Shown here piece by piece: positions 24,812 through 34,520 of a stretch of 64,000 bases of DNA (within the stretch, counting starts at the first letter, position 1; each line of letters starts with the position of its first letter). The notes below the pieces were generated by a model. The model worked only from the letters and a program-made list of their open reading frames with translations, made no database searches and was not told the origin of the DNA. Source of the stretch: Eupeodes corollae (lineage: Eukaryota > Arthropoda > Insecta > Diptera > Syrphidae); contig NC_079147.1 of assembly GCF_945859685.1 (NCBI RefSeq), positions 307,766,485 through 307,830,484 on the forward strand. Direction: 5' to 3'. A program made the translations under genes and the position numbers.

Positions 24812-26101
24812 TCACATAGAATCATTTACGCGTTCAAGAACTGGAGGAGTCATGACACTATCTGGTAAGGTGGAATTTTCGGCGAACTGCCTTGCAAATA
24901 AGTTAGCTTTATCAATAGAGCTAACTAAAGGAGTGTCATTGACAACAAGCGTAGGAACCGAGGAAGAGGAAGAATTCCTCATATTTTTTACAAATGACCA
25001 AAAATTCTTACTGCCTTTGGGACATTGCAGTATTTTTCGCCGTAATTTTTGGTCATGTAAAAATTTGGTCCTTCGGTTTTCCTTAGTTGGGTTGGCTTTA
25101 AAACACCGGAAGCTCACCTCTTTCTCCTTGATAACCTCTTTGCAGCTCGAATCGAACCATGATTTATCCTTGGGTTTAATACTTTTAACCCTATTCGGGA
25201 TAAACGTTTCCATTCCCAAATGAATCATACTAGAAATCATATCTGCACTGGAGTCTATGTCGCTATCGAGGAAGCATAGCGACCAGTTAAAGATCCTGAA
25301 GTAATTATTGAGATCGTCCCAGTTCGCTTTCTCGTACTGCCAAACGGTTCTCTTTGGAGCTCTTTCTTTAACTGGATTTGTTTGACACGAGAAATTAGCA
25401 GATATAACACTATGGTCCGATGTGCCTAGAGGCGTCAATACACTGATTGTGTACTTATCAGGATCAGAAGTGAGAAACAAGTCAAGGGTATTTTCTGCTC
25501 GGCCGTTAACGTCTGATATTCGAGTAGGCTCATTGACAAGCTGAGTAAGATGGTTAAACTCAGCAAAAATCTCAGCACACATTCCTTCGGGCGTTGTCTG
25601 GCCCGAATGGCGAAGCCACGAAGAATTGTGAACATTGAAATCGCCCGTAATAACGATTTCAGTGTGAGGATACAGGGAGACAATTCTTTGTATGGAGTCA
25701 GACAGAGCATAAAATTCCTGAGAAGTTGAAACTCTGTGCAGGTTTGGGCTCCGATAAAGAAAACAATAGTGAATGATGTGCTTATTCACGGAAAGTCTTA
25801 ACCACATGAAATTAATAAGGGAGTTGGTACAATGACCGTATTGTGGTAAAAGTTGATATGCAACATCATTCCTAATATATATGGCGAGACCATGGTGTGA
25901 GAAGAATAATGGCACTAAGCAATACCCATGAATAAAAAATTCAGCAGGATCGGAATCTTCACCTACTTGGGTTTCACTCAATGCCAAAACAGCTGGTCTG
26001 TTAGAATTGATGTGGATGTATACAGACAGAAAATTTGATCTTAGCCCACGAACATTACTATAATCTACTCTAAAATAACCAGTCATTGCAATATAAAACA
26101 A
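24812..26101 (-). pseudogene. CR1-like ORF2, apurinic-type endonuclease domain
   Basis: 429-codon open frame with the exonuclease/endonuclease/phosphatase fold of LINE ORF2: NVRGLRSN near residue 18, LALSETQ (catalytic Glu) near 40, HGLAIYIRND, then VITGDFNVHNSSW (Asp/Asn pair) near 150, and GTSDHSVI (SDH) near 230. A linker with a NFWSFVKN block follows. In an active element it nicks the target DNA to prime reverse transcription. The frame ends before the RT because of deletion. Upstream of the ATG (26102-26200) is A/T-rich sequence, and no ORF1 is seen. Confidence 0.85.
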
Positions 26102-26429
26102 ATCTTAAAATCAAAACAAACGAACTTCTAAGTATATTACTGTATAAGATTATTTAAATATCTTTACAATACAACCTCACTACTAGTGTTATGCTTTTAG
26201 TAGTGACGTTGAATTGGTCCGGACCCTGACAATCAAAACAGTAATCTACAATCCATTTGTTGTTGAATGAACCAACACATACACATCATTGAGCGAGCTT
26301 TCAAAAAGCTTAGCCCAATGCATGCACCTGCTGTGAAGGGAATGCACATTATTGCTTCCTTTATAGAGGCCTAGTCCAGTCAGAGTATAAACTTCTTGTG
26401 GTTTTCATGCTGTGTCTGATAACATTCAA

Positions 26430-26915
26430 ATAATTGATTCTTTCTATTATGATCATATTCGCTATGTCGACAAAAATGCCGCAAGATGTTTTAGTTTTCT
26501 GAGACGCCTCAACAAAATTATCTCCAAAATTTGAGTATAACTCCCATCTCTGACCTTTTTCTTACCGTTATTGTAACGGTCTATGCACTAGTGAAATAGC
26601 CAGTTGCATTCCTCTCATCAAAGTGTTTAACCGTAATACTCACGCTTCTAGAAATGCCCATCAGTTTACCCTTGGGCCCAATTTCGACCGTACAGTGAAG
26701 TACAGAGATTCGTTTCTTAGTCGTACTTCGCGAATGTGGTATGCCTTACCCACGCTCTACTTTTCCCTGTCATTGCAGTGTTCAAGAACTTAAAACCAAC
26801 GTATAACGACGCCTATTGGCTACCCCCACCATCTTTTCCTAAAGTTCACACTGTGTCTCAGGCATATTAAGGGTATCTTAAGCCCTTTGAGCGTGTTCTA
26901 AATATCAAACAAAAA
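26430..26915 (+). mobile_element. CR1-like 3' fragment (family A)
   Basis: Degenerate plus-strand copy of the last part of ORF2: DKNAARCFSFLRRLNK, then EIASCIPLIKVFNRNTHASRNAHQF and RTVKYRDSFLSRTSRMW, followed by a 3' UTR that ends GGGTATCTTAAGCCCTTTGAGCG and an A-rich run at 26906-26920. It stands in opposite orientation to the neighbouring copy at 23705-26105, so the two form an inverted pair of 3' ends. Confidence 0.8.
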
Positions 26916-26920
26916 AAAAG

Positions 26921-29900
26921 TTTCAATTTCTTAACCTTCCTCCCAATATTTCCTCATCATCTTGATAAGGTTGCATTGGAATTCTTTTGCTATTTAACGC
27001 TATGTTTACGGGTGGCTAAATAGTACTTCAAGAAATCGTTGCACTTTTTCGCCGGTTTTAATCATTTCCGACTACAAAGCGGCCTTTTACAAGGTCGAGA
27101 ATATTCGTTTCAAAGGACATTATTTGGATTTGCAAAAATGCGATTTATCGGTACCTTCCGAATTAAATGCTGCAATCGCAGGGGTCTTTCGTCTATGTAT
27201 CAGTATATATCAGTACTGTCAGAAATATTAGCTTGAAGAATGTATAAAAGCCAATGTATGTATGCAGATATTGGATTATATCAGTTTTTTTCGAATCACA
27301 TCGAGTTTTATTCAAATTTTAATGAACTATAAGTCTGAAACCCCTAAATTGATGGAAAAAATTCGGTCGGAAAGTAATTTTTTTATATGTTACCAATTAA
27401 TAGTTGAATAAGAGCATTTTTTCCTATGACTGTCTTCTGTCTACTTAATTTCGAGTTTGAATACCGTTTCTAAATTTTATTCTCAATAACTTCTATATAT
27501 TCATTTTTGTATACCTTCAGCAACATTGATATAGCAGGATCTTCTATAGATGAAGCGAAGTGCACTTAAACATCAAAAAGAACCCCAAACAATGAGCATT
27601 TCGCTCTATAAAACCCGAGTGACATGCCTCATCACAAAAAGACCCCAAAAACCAACCCATCATCAGCGGCGCACCAGTCAGGCATGAACCGAGAAAAAAA
27701 AAATTCGTTCCATCACTCTTCGTCATCATATCTATAGAGCTCTATAACATGGTGCGGTACGGAACGGATACATACTCGTCTATCAGCAGCATAGAAAAAC
27801 AGTAGCGCGCGGATTGCACTCGAAATCCATTACATTGAAATGCGTTCACATGAGGTATTCGAGTTTATCCCGATTGCCGGCTCTGTCTGATGGGTTTTTA
27901 GGTTTCTATCCTTTTTTGTTCTTTTTTTTTTGATTTTCCCTAAATAACTCAACAGGATTTTCAAATACAAAAAATCTAGGACACATCCCCTAGACCGACT
28001 CTCGAGATTCCTTTGTTTATGCAATTCCAACATAAAATTTCAAAGAAAACAAAAGCAAAAGGACGAAAAGAAAAAAAGAACTTGTAGCACAACCAAACCA
28101 ATTCAATCGCAACAACCAACCCATCCGCGGATAATAAAATCGCATTTCAAGTTTTCCTTTTATTTTCCTTTTTTTAATCGGCAAAGCAGGATTCCGCGAA
28201 GGGTTCCTATAAAACTATGTATATGTTCAAACAGCCAGCAACAAAAAAAGGAATCCTTCTCTTCACAGATCCAAACAACATATCGAAACAATAAAAAAGG
28301 ATTCAACACGGATTTATGTACTTTTGAATTTACAAGCACAAAGCATACACGCTGAGCTGAGCTGTGAGCTGTGAGCTGAAGATTGTAATTTTATGTTTTC
28401 CCGCAGCATTTTCCTTCCATACTCGTATATGTAGGTATCGGAGCTATCAGGTTCAGGACGCATCGCATCGCACCGCCACGTGAAAATCGTGAAATCCTCC
28501 GGTGCAGTGTAATTTAGGAGAAAAAGGACAAAGTAAAAGGGGCGGCACAGCAAAACTCAGCTATAATCACCAGGACAATGACTAGAAGATTCGGGGGACG
28601 AAACCGGATGCCAACAATGAAAATAGTTGCCTCCTGATGATGAAAAGAAGAAAGAAAATTTGTTTAAGTGCATGGAATATTACGGTTTGTGCAAATACTC
28701 GTAAATTTAACAAACAAACAATTGCATTTTTCCCAGTCGCATATCCTTGCATCCTCGAATCACCATATTTACCACCGCACCCGGTTTGAGTTCAATTTCG
28801 ATTATCTCCCTGATGGGAGGAGGGAAGTTTTCATTTTCGTCCTTTGTGGTACAAATGCATTTTCTTTGAATGAATGAATGAGACTTGAAGAATTTAAATG
28901 AGAATTGATGCGCAGTATTGTTGTCGTTTTGGTTTTCATTTTCGTTTTGGTTGTGGAAAACCATAATTTTCTGTAAACGATTTTCCTTGCATTTTAAATA
29001 AGTACACAATTTTTATTATATCCTTTTCCTTTTGAGAGTGTACGAGTATTTATACAAGAGTCTCAGATTTTATGGCATAGCAATAAACTGTTTTTGTGTT
29101 TCGTTGGCATTTTATTATTACTTCTTTTATTTATTTTTTTTTATTTTATTATCCTTGAAGACTATGCGCGTGCACTTTGTATAAAATTCTACGTTTGTGC
29201 GTTTATTTTATTTTATTTAATTTTTAACGACCGTTTCGAATCTCAGAATACTGCTAGCTGAAGAGAAAGCCGTGGAAAAAAGAAGGATTGATGTTGATAG
29301 TAACATCGTCTGTTTTCGTGAAGTTGCGTTCATTCGTTCTTCAAGCCTTCAAGGGGTGTCAAATGGCCCACCATGGTAACTTGATGGAGAAAATGTCCCT
29401 TTGATATGATTTTTATAGCCGGAATTCAACGATGCGATATAATAATATACTAAACGAAAACGAGTAAGTCTATACCCATTTCCTGTGCCTCGCCTCTCTT
29501 CTATACTCGTCCTACATTTTACATATAAAAATAATATAATAAGAACTGAAACTCTGCAAGTGATGATGCCAGACGCGGATACGGAGGTTAATAAACGCTA
29601 AGAATTTGATACGATTGAATAAGGAATTTAATTTTGAAAAGTCAGAAATCCGCAGCTGATGATAGCAACAGATACTTAACTTTTTTCTTTTATAGCAAAT
29701 TTTACTCTCAATTTTATGCTTTTCTTTCTTTTTAAAGTTATGTTGTTAAATGAGAAAAAATAAAAAAAATTGGGGGTGGAAATCAACCATACGATTGAAG
29801 GACAATAAAAAAGAGGGAAATTGCTATAAAAGGACTTTAAAAGCTAAACAAAAATATGATTAAGTTTAAGTGGGTAAGTTATGTATATGAAGTTGAAAAT

Positions 29901-30264
29901 GAGCTGTTGCTTTCATGAGGCATGATTAAAGAAGATGTGGCGCTAGTTCTTGAGTAACAGATTATGGAATTTCAATCTGGAAATAAATTGTTTCACTTTT
30001 TGACAAGACTATTGTTTCTTATGTTTACTTAAGGTCTTTCAGGACTTTTTTATATTTTGTTGTATTGCAGCAGGTAAGAGAAATCTGAAACTTTTGGCTT
30101 TTCTTATCCATTTGATTGAAAGCATATGAATGAGCTTAGTACCTAACATATAAAGTTACAAATTTTAATATCCTGCAATATTTAACATGACCCAATTTAA
30201 TTTTAGAATTGTACTTCTGGGAGATTCTTTGAGTTTTAAGGGAGATTTAAGGTCAAGAAGTAGT
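26921..30264. other. non-coding, no gene or transposon recognised
   Basis: A/T-rich sequence with low-complexity tracts. It holds three exact copies of the octamer TACGAGTA or its complement (28420, 28696, 29041). No open frame with a recognisable domain. Confidence 0.55.
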
Positions 30265-30311
30265 AGTGATAGTATCGTGATATTTAGTGCGCAGGACTGT
30301 TTATTATATTA
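30265..30311 (+). repeat. tRNA-derived SINE head fragment at LINE copy 2 5' junction
   Basis: GTATCGTGATATTTAGTGCG followed by GGACTGT aligns with the heads of the other SINE copies (GTGGCATGATGGTTAGTGCG in the 1135 copy). The match continues through the anticodon-stem region and then switches to LINE sequence near 30312. It is short and diverged, hence moderate confidence. Confidence 0.5.
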
Positions 30312-32155
30312 AAGTCAATAAACAAGAGCTGGGACCACAAGATTCAGTCAGTTAATTCTAGTGAACCGAGTATGACCTTTTCTTAGGAAAAAGAAAGACA
30401 ATGACCTTCCGTGTATCAAACTCCAAATGAGTGAAATGAACAAAGATATACTTATAACATCGCTCTGAGAGTAGCTTCCCAGCAAGTGTACAACCTGGAA
30501 AACAGTGCCTTACTTCATCACTTTTACCTTCTTAATGAATGACACAATGGTGATCTGAGAATCGCTGTTTCTCGGCAAATGCCATAATTTCTGAGTAAAC
30601 GGGACCAAATAATGAAGATCGAGCTATAGCTCATTTTCAACTCAATAAAAATCTAAAAGTCCAACTTTGTACTAAGACATTTACCTATGAACGCAATTGA
30701 CATTTATTTATTTGAAAGACCGCTGTGGTTCATTCCCTCCCGAAAAAGGAAATATATTCCAAGCATCAATAAAGTTTTCGCGAAGATCATCAATAGGGCT
30801 CTGGCCTAATTGGGCTGCGGACAGCAAAATAATTTCGGTTCCTGTTCCAGTTCAAGCTTGGTCATGACACAATACATGGAATAAATTAAAAAACGATGCA
30901 CAGGTGCTGTTCTCGTTGATTTGGAAAAGCCTTTGACACAGTATGAGTAGAGGGTCTTTATCTAAAACTAACAAGGTACAAAAGTTTGTCCTAAAAATTT
31001 GGCAATTTAACCATTACCATAATATAATAAATTAAAAATAGTCTTCAACAGGAAGCCGTGGACTCGACGAAGCATTTACATCAGCGATCTAATAGGTAGT
31101 CTAATCAAGGCAATTGCGTACGCAGACGATTTTATTGCGTACAGAACGGCCTGAAAGGTTGAAGTTATTAGATTTCTCTTGCAGCGTGATTTTGGCAAGA
31201 TTTTGCGATATTTTCACGAGAGGAAACTGAAATCAAACGTCAAAAATCGGAGTCAATTGTGTTCCGGACTCCGTTGGCTTAGGCCACGAAGGGTATTTGT
31301 AGGAATTGGTACAAGATGGCCATCGTTGATCTTCACTTGCAGCCATAAACGAGCAAAAGCGTAGAGAATGACCACAGTATCTGGTTGGATTAGTATTTAT
31401 GTTTCGACAGACACATAAATGCTGCTCAAACCAGGACCAGAGGTGCCTTCGGTCTGACAAAATGGCTATTTTACAGCAGTCGGGTTAACAACACCGGTCG
31501 AATCTTCTAAGGTCGAAGTATTCGAATTTGATAGTCAAATAAATACTTAAAAAGCTGTCACAACGAAAATATGACACTCATTTTCTTACAAATATGTCGT
31601 TGCTGAATAGAGCTACCAGACGCTTTCAAAAAACGAATAGATACTTTTTTGAGTTACGTTTTTTTGGTACAAAAACACATTCTTGTGACAGACAAAGTCA
31701 TGGAACATGAAAAAAACACAGGAAAAGTAAGAATGTTATTTAAATAGAGCCAATTCCACCCCAGATAGAGGGCTACATGGCCTGCACTAGGCAGATGATC
31801 GTTATGGATTTTCCGTGTGGTTCAAAATTGCCCCTTCCTAGATTAAGAAGTGGCGAACAGTCAAATCTTCTTACGTTCATAACTATTTAAACGAGTTCGT
31901 TTATCCAGGAGGGGCTTAAATCAATAGATTCGACAGTTTAGTTATAAAACTCGTTCGACCAACAATTTCATTTTCAAGCATTCTACCAGAACACCGAATA
32001 TTTTGAAAATGCACGCTTAAGCGGCTTCGTTCCACCCGAGGTATTCCTCTTTTAAGATAGATGCGGTCTGATTAAGAATGAGTTCTCAGATTCGCTAACT
32101 TACCACGTCGGACGAAGAATTATGGAATGGTGACTTCCTTACGTCATAGCACAAG
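30312..32155 (+). mobile_element. 5'-truncated, decayed copy of the tRNA-associated Jockey-type LINE (copy 2)
   Basis: It aligns with the intact element from the equivalent of about 35666 (TCAATTAACAAGTACTGGGACC) to about 37665 in its 3' UTR. RT remains include an FRFLFQ-type broken palm, LVDLEK near 30915 and a YADD box changed to YADDF at about 31118-31132. Many stops, frameshifts and deletions, plus an unrelated insertion of about 270 bp at roughly 31484-31757. The 3' end is lost. It lies only 160 bp upstream of the tRNA-Ile gene that carries the intact copy. Confidence 0.88.
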
Positions 32156-32315
32156 ACTGTAATGAAAACCTACTATGGCTTTTATAAAGAAATTCTTAAA
32201 AAACAAGGCCGGGTATTGTAATAAAGTAAGCAACAATTTCTTAAAAATTATTGATACACCATGCCTCGACAAAGTCGATATTTCCGTGCATATTACGCCA
32301 CTGCTTTTTCATCGT

Positions 32316-32348
32316 GGCCCATTAGCTCAGTTGGTTAGAGCGTCGTGC
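32316..32348 (+). tRNA. tRNA-Ile(AAU), 5' half, interrupted
   Basis: GGCCCAT acceptor strand, TA, D arm with box A TAGCTCAGTTGG (32323-32334), and the 5' side of the anticodon stem TCGTG plus the first loop base C. It joins 38413-38453 to give a standard 74-nt tRNA once one copy of the 14-bp duplication is removed. All stems pair: acceptor GGCCCAT with ATGGGCC, anticodon stem TCGTG with CGCGA (one T-G pair). The anticodon in the restored loop CTAATAA is AAT. The gene must have been intact before the LINE insertion. Confidence 0.95.
32335..32348 (+). repeat. 5' target-site duplication, TTAGAGCGTCGTGC
   Basis: Perfect 14-bp match to 38399-38412. It covers the end of the D loop, the 3' D stem and the 5' anticodon stem of the tRNA-Ile gene. 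Presence on both sides of the LINE shows insertion by target-primed reverse transcription. Confidence 0.95.
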
Positions 32349-32460
32349 AGTCGTTCTTTGACTTTCAAAGTGAGAAGTAATAAATAGTTAATTAAATAAA
32401 GTGCATTTGTAGTGTTTGAGAAGCAAGAAGGCAGTTTGCAGCTATTTAAATTAATCAATC

Positions 32461-32527
32461 GGTAGCCCAGTGGAGGTGGCGTCCGGAAACAAATCCAAGG
32501 GTCGTGGGTTCGAGTCCCAGGCTGAGT
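32461..32527 (+). promoter_or_regulatory. tRNA-like segment with Pol III A and B boxes inside LINE leader
   Basis: Box A TAGCCCAGTGG (32463-32473) and box B GGTTCGAGTCC (32507-32517) both fit the consensus, with 33 bases between them, the spacing of a tRNA gene. The T-arm side GGGTCGTGGGTTCGAG is identical to that of the tRNA-Lys at 61172 over 16 bases. A D-stem (GCC/GGC) can form, but the anticodon and acceptor stems are poor, so it is tRNA-like, not a working tRNA. A T7 run 20 bases downstream could act as a Pol III terminator. It may be a captured tRNA or SINE; transcription is not shown. Confidence 0.7.
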
Positions 32528-32546
32528 CGACGAAAAATCTGATTGC

Positions 32547-32553
32547 TTTTTTT
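32547..32553 (+). terminator. T7 run downstream of tRNA-like segment
   Basis: Seven consecutive T residues about 30 bases after box B, the normal place for an RNA polymerase III stop. A run of this length would be expected to end Pol III transcripts started at the tRNA-like segment or at the disrupted tRNA-Ile. It lies upstream of the first ATG of ORF1. Confidence 0.5.
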
Positions 32554-32598
32554 CATAATCGAGAAATTGTAGATTTTATCAGTTGGGAGCAAAAAGAA

Positions 32599-34518
32599 AT
32601 GGAGAAGGAAAAAAGAGCAGGGGTATCGAAAGATACCTCTGCCAATATATCAGGCGATGTTGTGATGGTGCCAGCAGCGGTACCAAAAACAACCGCAACA
32701 ACATCAGGTCAGGCTTCTGACCAGTCAACTTCCAGAATACAAAAAAGGAAATTAAAAAAACAAAGCCCAAACAAGGTTATAAGAACCAACTCGGCTAAGC
32801 GGCAGGCGAATAAAAAAAAAATGGAAGGGAATGGTAAAGGGGACTTTACCACTGAAAGTGACTTCTCAGACTATGCTGAGTCTGAGAAAACGGAATACAT
32901 TTCCGAAGGTGGAGAGGGCCACTACAGGTCTCCGAATAATAGGTATTCAATCCTATCGGAGCCAGAGCCAGTGCCGTCAACAAAGAAGGTGTTGGAGGGA
33001 GAGGGGGACCTCCAAGAAGAAACAGAACTGGTGGAGGCCCTGCAAGCCAAACAGGCTGCCATCAGCCAGTTTGAGCAAAACCTCAAAAAGCTTAAGGAGG
33101 AAATGGAGCCCCTCCTTAGACAGTTAAAGTTGAAGCAAGAGGCGCGCCGTCAAGAAGAGGCGGCTCAACGGCAACAGCAACAAAAACAACAAGAAAACAA
33201 AAAAAAGCAACAAGAACCACAGCAAAAACAACCACAGCAACAACAACCACAAAACAAGCCCGCTTCCAAAATCTCAGGAGCGGAGCATTTTAAAAAGACA
33301 CCGCCAGTAACAGCAGGCCCAAGTGTTGAGGGCCCAACAACCTCAACAAAAGCCAAACAACGGCTACAAGAAGAGTCAAAACAGCCGCAGCAACAACCAA
33401 TCCTGCAGCAGCAGCAAGAGCAACAGCAGCAGAAACAGCAGCAGCAGAAACAGCAGCAGCAGAAACAGCAGCAGCAGAAACAGCAGCAGCAGCAACACCA
33501 GAAACAACCACAGGCTGGAAAAGAAAAAATACCACCTATTAGGACCCATAAGGTTGACATACAGGACATTAAACAGGTATGTAAGTCGGCCACTAAGGGC
33601 AAATTCCTCATTAAAATTCTAAACGAAAAAGAAAAGAATTATTCGGTCCAGTGCTTCTCACTGGCCGAATACAAGTTAGTTAAAGAGTTGCTAAAAGAGG
33701 CCACAGCTGAGTTCTTCAGCTACACGCCTAAGAGCGAAAAATTCAAGACGGTCCTTCTGAAGGGCATAAGTTCCTGCACGGAACCGGAGGAGCTCTTAGC
33801 TGAGCTCCGCCAAAAAGCCAGTGACGATCTCGATTTTATCGGGGTCAAGCCTTTCACTACGGTGAAGTCAAGACGAGGGGGTTATAGGCTGCCAATGTTC
33901 CTCGTAACATTATCGCCCCAAAGCAGTTTGAATAGTGTCGAGAGAATCGTATCTCTCGACAATCAAGCTGTACGCTGGGAGACATTAAAAAGGCACGACG
34001 ACATTCTACAATGTACGAAGTGCCAGAGGTTTGGCCATGCCAATGCCAACTGCAATATGCAGTTGCGTTGTGTGAGGTGCGGAGAAACCCACAAAGAAGG
34101 AGAGTGCAAGCTGGGGAATGAGCGGGTTGAGGATTTGACCCTGCTCAAGTGTGTCCTTTGTGGAAACCAAGGGCACCCGGCTAACTATAGGGGTTGCCCT
34201 AAGGTCCAACAAATGAAACAGAAACAGGCCAGTCAAAAAGCCGAAAAAAGTCGACAGGCTCCAACACAAAAATTCGTAGATCCCAAATTTTCCTACGCCC
34301 AAATGGTGTCAGGGAATGGGAACACGAGACAGGCTCCACCAACGGTTGCCCCAAAGGCCCCTGTGCCTAAGGCACCAGAGGTGCAGCCTGACATTGTAGC
34401 CTTGTTGTTGAGCATTCAAGGTCAACTAACAGGACTGCAAAGTCAGATAAAGGAGCAAGGCAAAAGGGTAGATCATCTCTACTCTTTGTTGCCTGGCCTG
34501 GCGCAATTTAGATCATAA
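32599..34518 (+). CDS. LINE ORF1 protein, Gag-like nucleic-acid-binding protein
   Basis: 639-residue protein if begun at the first ATG (MEKEKRAG); the frame is open upstream to 32470 but only from a GTG, so I take the ATG. N-terminal third is charged and low-complexity, with Gln-rich tracts around residues 190-220 and 270-305 encoded by a CAG-type repeat. Residues about 335-468 resemble the PRE_C2HC region of Jockey Gag proteins. Three zinc knuckles follow at 34012-34200: CX2CX4HX4C, CX2CX3HX4C and CX2CX4HX6C. A coiled-coil-like stretch ends the protein. Role known for the family: coats the element RNA and carries it to the nucleus. The stop overlaps the ORF2 start. No disruption seen. Confidence 0.92.
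   Translation: MEKEKRAGVSKDTSANISGDVVMVPAAVPKTTATTSGQASDQSTSRIQKRKLKKQSPNKVIRTNSAKRQANKKKMEGNGKGDFTTESDFSDYAESEKTEYISEGGEGHYRSPNNRYSILSEPEPVPSTKKVLEGEGDLQEETELVEALQAKQAAISQFEQNLKKLKEEMEPLLRQLKLKQEARRQEEAAQRQQQQKQQENKKKQQEPQQKQPQQQQPQNKPASKISGAEHFKKTPPVTAGPSVEGPTTSTKAKQRLQEESKQPQQQPILQQQQEQQQQKQQQQKQQQQKQQQQKQQQQQHQKQPQAGKEKIPPIRTHKVDIQDIKQVCKSATKGKFLIKILNEKEKNYSVQCFSLAEYKLVKELLKEATAEFFSYTPKSEKFKTVLLKGISSCTEPEELLAELRQKASDDLDFIGVKPFTTVKSRRGGYRLPMFLVTLSPQSSLNSVERIVSLDNQAVRWETLKRHDDILQCTKCQRFGHANANCNMQLRCVRCGETHKEGECKLGNERVEDLTLLKCVLCGNQGHPANYRGCPKVQQMKQKQASQKAEKSRQAPTQKFVDPKFSYAQMVSGNGNTRQAPPTVAPKAPVPKAPEVQPDIVALLLSIQGQLTGLQSQIKEQGKRVDHLYSLLPGLAQFRS
33165..33510 (+). repeat. CAG/CAA-rich tracts encoding poly-Gln in ORF1
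   Basis: Two Gln-rich blocks; the second contains an imperfect 15-bp unit (CAGCAGCAGCAGAAA type) repeated about five times around 33421-33500, giving QQQQK repeats. Length may vary between copies. Antisense frames through it are Cys/Ala-rich by chance. Confidence 0.85.
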
Positions 34519-34520
34519 TG
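34516..34520 (+). promoter_or_regulatory. TAATG overlap of ORF1 stop and ORF2 start
   Basis: The stop TAA of ORF1 (34516-34518) shares its last A with the ATG of ORF2 (34518-34520). In the SART1 LINE such UAAUG junctions are reported to allow ORF2 translation by termination-coupled restart; the same mode is inferred here. Confidence 0.85.

Larger units (their letters stand above)
23705..26105 (-). mobile_element. CR1-like non-LTR retrotransposon, internally deleted (family A)
   Basis: Best copy of family A in the window. On the minus strand it has an endonuclease ORF (26101-24812), a short RT segment (24735-24515) and the RT thumb/C-terminal region (24529-23798), then a 3' UTR and a poly(A) seen as a T run at about 23720-23734. 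The middle of the RT, including the YADD catalytic box, is missing: the frame passes from a HLTEQWNR block straight to NRVEFNASKTQCC near 24515-24530. A second deletion separates the endonuclease from the RT start. It cannot transpose by itself. Confidence 0.88.
32349..32598 (+). promoter_or_regulatory. LINE 5' leader / presumed internal promoter
   Basis: The leader starts AGTCGTTCTTTG directly after the tRNA fragment. With the last target base it makes a CAGTCG word that resembles the insect RNA polymerase II initiator used by many Jockey-group elements; this use is an inference. The second half contains the tRNA-like segment at 32461-32527 and a T7 run (32547-32553). The ORF1 frame is open without an ATG from at least 32470, so a non-AUG start cannot be excluded. 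Confidence 0.55.

Noticed and set aside
32175..32387. 70-codon frame spanning the tRNA-Ile 5' half
   Set aside because: It reads through a tRNA gene and LINE leader; a chance frame.
33165..33611. Cys-rich antisense open frame opposite ORF1
   Set aside because: It is the complement of the CAG/CAA tracts; CTG/TTG repeats on the other strand give Cys/Ala runs by chance.
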